A model generated the notes under the pieces. The model was given only the letters and a program-made list of their open reading frames with translations. It searched no databases and was not told where the DNA came from. A program made the translations under genes and the position numbers. A DNA stretch of 64,000 bases from Pagrus major (taxonomy: Eukaryota > Chordata > Actinopteri > Spariformes > Sparidae), in contig NC_133215.1 in the NCBI RefSeq assembly GCF_040436345.1, forward strand, positions 20,033,306 to 20,097,305. The letters are read 5' to 3'. Below, in pieces: positions 54,649-64,000 of this stretch (its first letter is position 1; each line of letters begins with the position of its first letter).

Positions 54649-56084
54649 CCTTGCACCAGGTGAGTTTGAACTGAAACTTGACAGGTGGCTTTGAAGAAAT
54701 CTTCACATTCAAGTCTGATTTATGTGGACATGAGGATTTCCTTGCTCTGTTCAGTACTTGAGTCCAGCCATACTGCTAATTATGGCATACCTAAAGACTT
54801 CTATGAGAGTTACCAGTCATGGCTGGTGTCACTTTTACATGTTGCAGTTCCAACATTATCAAAATGTCTTGAGTTCAGGATTCCTTCAGGTGTGTCCGAG
54901 AGTTAACTTCCCAGAACAGAATGTTTTATGTCAGCAGGAACCGAACGAGTGAAAAGACTCAAAGGAATCTTAGTTCAACCTGTTTGTGTTGTCAACAGAA
55001 GTGTTGGTGGACCTGTCAGCCCTGACAGGGGAAAAGTCTCTTGTCAAGGGGATGATCTTTGCGGAGATTCTCCTGAAGAGGCAATAACTACAGCTCCCGT
55101 CAGTGGGCAACGCTTGTGCTGAGTGCTGTAGAGTCAGATACTGTAGATGAGGCAATAGAAGGCTTGTTGACTCTAAAAGGGGAAAAAAAAAAACAGGGTT
55201 AAGTGCCAGAAGTGTCATAAGTATAACTTGGAGCTCTTGGGAATGGGGGCGCGGAAGGGGGTGGCTTTCTCCGTAGACTCCTTCCTTGAGGTTGTCCGGC
55301 TTAGGAATTTGTTTACACTGCTGTGTTTACTAGGAAGCTGTTGGCTCAGCTGACAACAGGGGAAAAAGAGGGACACACCGAGCACGCATGTATATACAGT
55401 GTCCACATACCTTAGTCAGGCACTGAAACAATTTATGACATACAGTTTATAACTCCTGCTGGCACAGCACCAGTCGCTATCTTTCAACTCATGCAGGCAA
55501 GTTTATCCATGCAAAGTGAGAAGAGACCCTGTGTTATGTCTGTCATCATGCCTGTCACACTCATGCTAGACTTCCTGGAGCAAATCAGTTTGGTCAATGA
55601 TAGGTTCCTTTCATCTTTTCTGTAGGTGTCTCTGATAAGAGGACTCAATCTGACATTCCTCCAACATGTTGTGAAAAGAAGTTTAACAAACGTTTTTTCT
55701 TCCACATCTAAACATTAAATCAGATTTATAAGCATTGCAATATTAGCAAAAAAGGACTAATGAGAAACATGTGAATGCAAGTGAGCTTGTAAGGAACAGT
55801 GAGGGAGTAATGTCCGCTTTGAAGGACGACGGAGTGACTTAAATTAGGCTTGAATTTAGCTGGCCAGCATGACTGTGTTTTTACTCTGTCCTGTGACCAG
55901 TCCAGCTGAGGCCTGGAACAGAGGGGATGGTTTGTGCAACAGCCAACAAAATCCAGGTTCACTCTGCATGCTCGTGTACACATATTCGCTCTGTTGTTGT
56001 TTTCAGTCAACCATTCAAACTCAAGTAATTTAAAAAAAAATGTTTAAAAAAAAAAAAGTTTAAATCAGGATCAAGGACCAATTT

Positions 56085-56450
56085 TACCTTTAAAGGATAC
56101 GTTCACGTAAAATGAAAATTCAGTCATCATCACTTACCCCCGTGTAGATGGAAAGTTGGGTGAAGTTTCGTAGTCCACAAAATATTTCTGGAGCTTCACA
56201 GCAAAACAGCATTCTCCTAAACAATTGAAGTAGGTTGGGAATTGATTTGAAATTACATTATTTATGGCCTTTCTTAAACTTTGGTTGTTTTTTTCCCTGT
56301 TTTAAAACAAGTCCCCGTCTACTTGAGTTGTTTAGGAGAATGCTGCAACGCTGTTCTGCTGTGAAGCTCCAGAAATGTTTCATGGACGACGAAACTTCAC
56401 CCGACTTTCCATCAACATGGGGGTGAGTAGATAATGACTGATGACGTCAA
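56085..56450. repeat. Foldback MITE with long inverted arms
   Basis: Left arm blocks GATGGAAAGTTGGGTGAAGT, TTTCGTAGTCCACAAAATAT and TCTGGAGCTTCACAGCA are matched inversely on the right by ACTTCACCCGACTTTCCATC, GTTTCATGGACGACGAAAC and TGCTGTGAAGCTCCAGA. The arms close on GCATTCTCCTAAACAA and its inverse TTGTTTAGGAGAATGC-like sequence. A one-arm fragment of the same family is in the ldlr 3' UTR. Confidence 0.9.
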
Positions 56451-57829
56451 CAGCAGTAGACGATAAAACAAGCAGGAGATGGCAGCCATGCAGACTGACT
56501 TTGGAAATGAAAACGTCATTTGGGAATACGTGGGCTGTGTCCACACTATTGGAATGACCAAGAAAGATCCTGCAAAAATAAAAACCTCTCCTTTCTGTCA
56601 ATCTAACTTTTTTTTTTTCAGCACATGAACTGCCTGTAACAGCGACATATACAGTACAAAGAGCAGTCAACAGTGGCTAATTGTCTGTCTGGTGCTCTCT
56701 GATCAGGATGAGTCAAGAGTTACTCAGTAACAATGTGAGTGTTCACAGTTACATAAGAAAAGCAGGCGCAGTGCACAGGCAAGGTTATACGGCCTTGCTG
56801 CTTTTAATTCTAGGTTACTGTGTCCTGCTCTTTAATAAGTTAAGACGAAGCAAACTAAATATTAATTTTGTCTGGGCATTTTTATTTATCAACAGACGCT
56901 GACACATGAGTCATGACGGCCATCGGCCAGCAGTTAGTCCCACACTGCAATTCACATTTACTGCTGTGCTTTCTTCCCTCCAGGTTTCTGGGTAAAATAG
57001 TTTCACTGGAGAACATATTGCTCAACTCACTCGCTCTCCAAGGCAGAGAGGAACTGCTCACTGACAAACAGCCTGTCTGAGCCTGCGTTTGGACCTGCTA
57101 CATATCTCTGGTCATTCATGCGATTAATATATACAGCAGCAGTTCAGGTATGATGTTAAAGACTGATTCTCTTTAGATGCAAAAGAAGCAAGTTAAACAA
57201 ACATTGGAGCACTGCAGTACAGGCCAAGTGTGGCCCTAACTATCCTAAAGGAGATTTTTATTTGTTATTGATATAACTGCGTTAGAGCTGAAAAGATGAG
57301 TCAATTTATCAGCTGAAAGAAAATTTGTAAAGAAAAGCAGCAGGTCCTCACAATGGAGAAGCTGGAAAGAAATTAGACAACATTTTGCATTTTTGCTTGA
57401 AACATGACTGTTCGATTATTCGATATGGTTAAAGGATCATTTCTTCTTGTCAATCGACTAATGGTTTCAGCTCTACAGAAGGCTAGTCACTTATTCAAGG
57501 GATTCACAAGCAGATAATGGAAATAATTAGAACCTGACTTATACTCGATTTTATGTGCTGATATCGATATATCAGTCAAATACTGTACACATTTTTTGCA
57601 ATGATCCCTCATGATCCCTGGTCATCAAACACTTGTGATAAAGCTATATAACAGAGGCATAATATTTTACAGTTTAACAATAAACATGTTGTTGATTAGT
57701 TGTTGACAATTAAATTAATCACCTACTGTTTTGATAATTGATTAATTGGTTTGAGTAATTTAAGAAGAACAGTAAAAATGCATTCCTTCTTCTTAAATAT
57801 GACTATTTTCTGGTTTCTTTACTCCTCTA

Positions 57830-58170
57830 TTACCGCTTTTCCACCAAATTTAGCGGGTCTACACAGGTTTTTTAAACACGGGTCAATCCGCTAAAATATT
57901 GAATATTAAAGTAATTAAACGTCCTTGAATAGACCACATCCCAAATTTCTCCTTATTTACGCGACACCACCGGATGTTGATAATGCGTCATCACCTAGCG
58001 CGGGGGAATTTAGCATTTAGATCAAAGCTGAGCCGAGGTGATAAAAACCTGTGTCTACTGCAGGGTCAACTGACCCGGGTGTAAATGCAGAGTTTACACA
58101 GTCTGTTTACACACAAAAGCCGGATCTTAGCGGGTTTAAGTGGGATTTTTGACCTGTGGAAAAGGGGTAT
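57830..58170. repeat. GTGGAAAAG-ended inverted element
   Basis: Left end TACCGCTTTTCCACCAAATT, then TTAGCGGGTCTACACAGG. Right end CTTAGCGGGTTTAAGTGGGA, then GACCTGTGGAAAAGGGGTAT. The ends are inverted and enclose a CG-containing middle with GACCCGGGTGTAAA. A MITE-like element without coding sequence. Confidence 0.6.
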
Positions 58171-58899
58171 ATGACAGTAAACTGAATGTCTTTTGAGATA
58201 TTTGAAGTATTTTTCACCATTTTGTAACATTTTTGACTAAACAACTAGAGCCTGACCAATATGTTGGTTGGCCAATATTGCTCAATAACAGATATATAGG
58301 TGTTGGCGTAGATATTATAATGCAGAAGAAAAAAAACTATGTATGGGATGATCTGTAGTTATTAACTTCAGAGTGAAGTCTACCGTTTCAGGGCACTGAT
58401 GTAATTCTAGATGATAATGTGTTATGTTAAACTGTCAAATATCTGCTTTGGTTACACATCTTTGTCACAAGTGTTTTGACAACCACATCTGAGGGGTCAT
58501 TGCAAAAGATGTGTGTTGATCGGCCGATATATCAATATCAGAATTTTTCACTGCCTTATATCAGCATCCACATCTGTGCCAACAGTGACTATTGGTCAGG
58601 CTCCACAAGATGATCCATTGATTGCGAAAATAATCGACAATGAGAATACTTGTCGCCCCAGAAGTAACACCAGTGAGTATGGTGAAACCTATGAACCAAA
58701 CATACGTCCATTTACACTCTCTTACAGAGTTGAGGGATGATGGTAAGATTTAACAGTACTTGGGGACACCTTTAAGGACCCCTGGCAGATCCCCTGCACC
58801 CCAGTTTAGGAAGTACAATCCAGGCCTGCAATCCTTGGATGCCATTCAGCAGAGACTGCACAATAACTACACTGATCCTCTGTTTAAAAGTTGAACACG

Positions 58900-59720
58900 T
58901 ACATGAGAGTCACAAACAAACACGACTGTTTTAACGTGCTTCGTGTACGTTTTGGCACGGAGCTCTCCTCGGTGACTCATCCTGAACTCTTCACCGAGCA
59001 AACAGTGGAACTAGCTGTACCAAAACATGACCCAGAAGTGGAGCCCGTCATTACATAAATCGCAGACGGACTTAGATTTCCGCGCCATCTCTCAAACATT
59101 GACATCTTTCACACAAAAGCACCGTTTCCCCCTCCGGGCTCCGATCACTAACGATCATCATTTCTACGCTTGTTTTGATCAAAAATAATCCCGAGCGCTG
59201 GCGTGCGCCGAAAACACAGGTGAAGCAGACTCGATTGAAACCCTCTGTTCGGCTTGAGACGAAAGTAAACTCGGCGTACTCATGACGAACAGCCGGATAC
59301 ACCACAAATTACAAGTTAAACGTTTCGGAAATAGAGCTGACAGCAAAATAGGCTCCTAATAATAGACAGCAGCGTAACGGCGACGAGCCGACCCGCGCAC
59401 AAAGATGCTAACAAAGCGCTATCGTTACATATTCCTGCTGCTAACTACCTCCTCGCTTTCAAATGTACCCTCGTTATCGTATTAAGCATTACTGATAGCG
59501 TACATGTGTAATAAAAGAAACTCACGTAGTCTAGTTCAATTCCTCCATAGCAGTCCGCCGAGCTGTGCGCCACAGAGGAAGGAGGGGGGGGAAAGCTGTA
59601 ACTCACCGTGACTAAGCATTGTGCCGTCCTCCTCTCGCCTTCACAATAAGAGCCCGCCGCCACTGCGCTGGACCCGCCTCCGTTGACGAGCAACGGCAGG
59701 GAAATACGTCCCGAGGGAGG
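58900..59720 (-). promoter_or_regulatory. keap1: keap1 CpG-rich promoter and probable non-coding first exon
   Basis: This is the densest CG region of the right half of the window. It has GC boxes on the minus strand near 59660-59690 (GGAGGCGGGTCC and GGCGGCGGGCTC). Two strong minus-strand donors, CACG/GTGAGTTAC near 59605 and CTAC/GTGAGTTTC near 59526, could end alternative forms of exon 1. No plus-strand gene is seen starting here. Assignment to keap1 rests on position and strand. Confidence 0.5.
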
Positions 59721-62700
59721 GGGCTTTTACTGTGAAGGATATCTCAGACTGAAAGAAAAGCGAGGCCAGTTTTTTGGCGAGCTGCCAAAAAAACTGTAGC
59801 TTTAACATCAATCAAATCTGTTATGAATAATGCAAATATGATTCATACATTACATATGCACTTTGCTTCAAGTTGAAATGACATTCCGTAAAGGTGAGTA
59901 AAAGTTAATCTTAGAATGAATGAGATGTAAATAAGACTAGATTTTGAAATTCCAGCAGGAAATTGCTAAAATGCTATTGTTAAGTGATTTTTAAATGAAG
60001 CATAATAGTGCTCAAGAGACAAGGCTATAAAATCCCACAATTGCCCCATAATCCAATCTGCTACTCACCCTGCTTGTAAAGCTTTCCTCATACATGTTGT
60101 GAATGGCTCCCACATTACAGCAGCTTGAGGGGACTCTGCCGGTGCTGACACACCAGTAAGTTTTCTCCCCTCTCTGGAAAATACGTAATTCAGCTCTATA
60201 CAGTATACAGCAAACATGTTCTGCATAACAGCCACAAGGTGGCACCAAAAGTCAACTGTGCCACTGCAGGCACAGTTTCCACATACTAGCCCAAAATACA
60301 CCTTGTCAAGTTAGTTTGAATCATTTGGCAATGAGCTGCCAGTGATAGAAAAATAATTAAGCTTTGTTGTGCCCCAAAGCCACAATTCACAGCTGATTAG
60401 ATCAAATATTTCATGCTGACAAATCTCTGCTTGAAAGGGATGATGAAGAATCAACAGTCATGAAAAATTCCTGATATGATATGACAAGCCTTGAATCAAC
60501 CTTCATAATAATTCCCCAGGTGAGCCCTGCCCCTCACTCAGTTCCAGTCAGAGAAATTAGGTGTGGTGAGCCTTGAGGCGCCAACATGGACACTCACTCA
60601 AGTGTCATGTCTGTAAGCTCCTCATGTGTCTGATATTAAAGCTGCACTCTTGGACCGCTCTAGGATCAGTTTTGTGATTTACTTTTATATACTTGACTGT
60701 TTTCTATCAATCAGCTACCCCTTTCATGCATGGATTATTTAATCACACAGTAATCTTTCATGTCCATAACTTTTTTTCTTGTCGATATATGTTATTTTGA
60801 AGGAGTTGCGTAAATGTCCATTGCAGTGGACACCAGACATCAATGGTATAAAAAGTGATTCTGGAATAATGTTCAAATCTTCTTATTTTCAGAAAACCAG
60901 ACAGGTAAAAACAATATTTTTAAACTAAATAGAGATGTTAATATTACTTTTAACCAGATTTTTATCATATTTTTCTTGCACATCTTTTTTTTCTGTGACT
61001 GAAATACATCTGTCCACTCCAGTGAATGTTATGCACCAAAGGTATATTGTGCCTACTGGGCCTATATATATATATATCAATATATTTTTTTGCTGTTCTT
61101 GGCTTTATTGATAGGACAGGTGAAGAGTGAAAGGAAATGGGGAGAGAGAGGGGCTGACATGCAGCAAAGGGCCACAGGTTGGATGCCTCTTTACATGGGG
61201 AGCATACTCTACCAACTGAGCTGTAAGGGTGCCCCCTGGGTCCATATTTAAATCAAAATGGGCCTATATTTAGATAAGAATATGAATACTTTTTTATTTT
61301 TGCTGTTTCACAACACTATTCACATGTAAACTGTATCCTAATTTTAAATAAACCATACAAAATAAAGAAAATGAATTGTCAAAATATACCCATTGGCACT
61401 TAGTGTCCACATTATAATTTCAGTCACAGAAAGAAATGTACAAGAAGAACGTTTGTTAAGTCTGGCTAAAAGTATTATATAGTATATATATATATTACCT
61501 GTCTGGTATTCTGAGAATAAAAGGACTTATAAGTTATTTAGTTATTCAGAGGTACTTCGTGCATCTTGTCTTCCTTCCACCATTTTTAATTTATAATGCC
61601 ATACCTCAAAATGACAAAGAAATACAAGGATAATAATCAGATGGAATTGTGGCTACACATGTTACTACAGTGAATTTTCCCAAAGCTCAGCTGGAGAAAG
61701 GCGCAGTACATCTGTAATACAAGGCTGCGTGTGGTTTGGACTGTCCTTGGTGGTCATCATGACAAATGACTAAAGACTTCTACCTGTCCAGTCTGTTCTA
61801 TGATCTGAACAGCATGAAGGAAGCTGGGGGCCAAGAACAGATTCGCACACTTGTTGACCTCTGTCAGCAGGCACAGTGCTGGCGGATACAGGCAACATCT
61901 GGAGGAACACCTGTGCCCATACAAATCACATCAAAGGTATCTCCAGTGTCATGAAATACCTTTTATTGTAGATAAAAATGTCTTCTGGTCACTGAGGGTT
62001 AAATCAAAAAGGAAACAACTATATAGTTTGTCAGGCTGCCTGTTTGTTACCACTAGACCTTGCTTTCAGTGTGTCGCTTTGTGCATCAATTCCTTTAAGA
62101 GGTGTGAAAAGTTATGCCTAAAAATAAGTTGCTGCACATATGTGATTTGCAGAAGCTTAAAATACTTGTCTAGGCATATTGCACTAACACTTAGTCAGAG
62201 GAAGTGTCAGAGGAATCTGTATGTTTAGAGTTGAAAGAGGTCCAAAAAGCAGTGGCAATACTCCATCACCCGTGGTTGCAAAATTATTAGATCAAGACTT
62301 TATTTTACATTTATCAATATTGGAATTTGTGGAATTCATAATAATTACTCTAAAAAGCTTAAATGTATGAGCTGAAGCCACAGATTTTTTTTTTTCTTGA
62401 ACAATAATGTCTTTTCCAGCTCTGGTTCATGCAGATAAATATACCAACTTCAGCTGAATTAACAACATGTTGGCCTCCAAAGTAACAAAATTAAAGCCAG
62501 CTGCATTTCATTTTCCTCTTTCAGGCATGACGAGCGTGGACAGCAGGTCACAATGAGGTGATCCTACCCACAGGTTGACAGAAAAAGGAAAAAGAAAAAT
62601 TGAGAGTTGAGCGTTCAAATAAAAGGTGCATTGTGTGGTGCTGGAGCCGTCCTCAGACATGCAGAGCTTGTAGAAGAAGGCTGTATCTAGGCCAATGTCA

Positions 62701-64000
62701 TAACCAGATGTGAGACAAGGGGGCTCACTTCCTGTGGTGCTTCTTCAAGAACTGTTCTTCCACTTACACAAATATACACAGACACGCTTAATGTATATGA
62801 CTTACAGTGGGCGCACACACAGTGAAAATAAACCACAAACTTTTTAGAATCTTTTAAGAAAACATTTTATTTCTTTTATGAAAAGAAAGGTAAAGTTTGC
62901 TTGCCTTTTCTTGTTACAAAATAGATATAATTTATAATACAGATAATATGAAAAGTATTCAGAAATACAAAAAGTTCACTGCATGAATTATAGTACAAAA
63001 AAGCACACTGCCTCATTCAACAATTCAGTTCCTGCATTTAAAAAGATCCGTATAAAAACACTGCTGTCAAACTCATTTCATAATAAGAAAAAAAATTCCC
63101 GAAATATTCTGCTAACATGATGGATTGTGAAGGGATAATTGCATTGATCCCACATGATTTAGCTTACAAGTGCAGGCACGTTCCTGTCCTTAAAAGTCCC
63201 GATGCAGCTGGATGATGAATAATCATATTTACAGCTTTATTTGCAAGTGGAAACATAAATCTTTGAAGTAATAATTTATCTTAGATGTGATGCAGTTGCA
63301 GCTGCTGTGGTTTCAGAGTTAAGCTATCCACATGTCATGATCGCATTATCTGATGATGTTTGGTGTTTTTGTGTTTTGATATAATCAGACAACACGCCAA
63401 CAACTTTCCACTTGGCATCAGATAGGTTGCCCATCTGTCATTTCAAAACAGTGAGGGGGTTTTAATGTCGCGTCTCCCTCCCACAATTATACCACAGCAT
63501 TCTTCACTGAGATGAGTGCTGCCCCTTTCTGCCTCCCTGTTAGCTCTCCTTAACTACGTGCATGGGCACCCCACACTCTTTTATCTGAACGAATCTGGCA
63601 CAACACAGGGCTTTCGAACCAGCAAAATCCCGGTCTGCAGATGCACAGTTGGCATAGAAGTGTTGGTGCTTTGATTAAGGCCCTTCAATAACAAACTGTA
63701 TAGAAGGGGAAAACACAATTGTTCGCTGTTCAACCCAGCAAGTCTGGGAGAGAATGTTACATTTTTTCAGTCATGAGTCTTCGGGTTCACAGAAGTCTTC
63801 TTCCAGGCTTCAACACAAACTACATAACCACAGGAACATTAAATCCAAGGCTGTTCCACTCATTCATTGTGATATTTCAGTGCAAATTTATTAAGGAGAC
63901 TCATCACTAGCATGTACTCATGTTTGTTCACGTTTGAGTGGCATCCTCATGAAGTCCATTCATGTGATCATGTTGCTGTAACTGCACCACGTCTGACTCT
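59721..64000. other. No gene recognised at the right end
   Basis: I see no exon-like frames. A tRNA-derived SINE lies at 61085-61235, with TA runs near 61065 and 61485. From about 62850 to the end the sequence is mostly free of known repeats. A minus-strand AATAAA (TTTATT at about 62867 on the given strand) would fit the 3' end of a neighbouring minus-strand gene entering from the right, which is unproven. Confidence 0.5.
61085..61235 (-). repeat. tRNA-derived SINE
   Basis: On the minus strand it begins GGGGCACCCTTACAGCTCAG, then TTGGTAGAGTATGCTCC, a clear tRNA-like A box (AGCTCAGTTGGTAGAG). The B-box region is decayed. The body TGACATGCAGCAAAGGGCCA and tail GGACAGGTGAAGAGTGAAAG (plus strand) match a familiar teleost SINE. 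It is not a functional tRNA gene, as the later stems are missing. Confidence 0.75.

Larger units (their letters stand above)
54671..58900. other. keap1: keap1 leader intron
   Basis: The sequence between the first keap1 coding exon and its CpG-rich promoter shows no coding exon. It holds a foldback element at 56085-56450, TTAATCGATTAAT-type copies at 57280-57480 and 57690-57850, and another inverted element at 57830-58170. The open frames here lack family features. Confidence 0.6.

Noticed and set aside
54585-54656. Keap1 start at a GTG 24 codons upstream
   Set aside because: Not an ATG. The first in-frame ATG at 54584 gives a length and N-terminus in line with the family, though an upstream coding exon is not excluded.
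59680-59700. Possible antioxidant response element or RFX X-box (GTTGACGAGCAAC) near the keap1 promoter
   Set aside because: The spacing between TGAC and GC is two bases, not the three an ARE needs, and the X-box half-sites do not fit well.
61200-61235. tRNA gene
   Set aside because: Only the A-box half is tRNA-like and no full cloverleaf follows; it is the head of a SINE.

Overview
This is a stretch of vertebrate nuclear DNA, almost certainly from a bony fish and probably a percomorph-like teleost. It holds five intron-containing protein genes with ordinary GT/AG splice sites. Their proteins align closely with mammalian counterparts but carry fish features, such as the cysteine pattern of Keap1. 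The spaces between genes and the introns are filled with short degenerate repeats typical of teleosts: foldback MITEs, a tRNA-derived SINE, LINE tails and microsatellites. There is no operon, phage, CRISPR array or other bacterial feature. I worked out exon boundaries by hand from reading frame, splice sites and remembered family sequences.

Layout. 1-4.7 kb: a CpG-rich, promoter-like left edge, then repeat-bearing sequence. 4.7-12.65 kb (+): ldlr, the LDL receptor; exons 2 to 18 are present, and the signal-peptide exon is not recognisable in the window. 12.65-20.6 kb: gene-free and repeat-rich. 20.6-28.06 kb (+): ap1m2, the medium chain of the AP-1 clathrin adaptor, complete in 12 exons. 28.2-32.1 kb (+): cdkn2d (p19-INK4d), complete in two exons, with a 116-base CT repeat serving as the pyrimidine tract of its only intron. 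32.1-38.1 kb: gene-free, with a large foldback element. 38.17-43.65 kb (-): an LRRC8 volume-regulated anion channel subunit, best matched to lrrc8e. 44.7-59.7 kb (-): keap1, the redox sensor and Cul3 adaptor, complete in six coding exons behind a long leader intron and a CpG-rich promoter. 59.7-64 kb: no gene recognised; a SINE and possibly the 3' end of a minus-strand neighbour.

The genes are not one pathway. What links them is position: human LDLR, AP1M2, CDKN2D, KEAP1 and LRRC8E all lie on 19p13.2, so the window is a compact fish version of that block. One functional link is plausible: the LDL receptor tail carries an FDNPVY signal for clathrin-coated pit uptake, and AP-1 mu chains read tyrosine sorting signals in the trans-Golgi and endosome route.

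I found no undescribed molecular system. The points most worth checking are the altered cysteine sensors and longer tail of Keap1, the changed PCSK9-contact residues in the LDL receptor EGF-A domain, the CT repeat at the cdkn2d splice acceptor, and a transposon fragment inside the ldlr 3' UTR.
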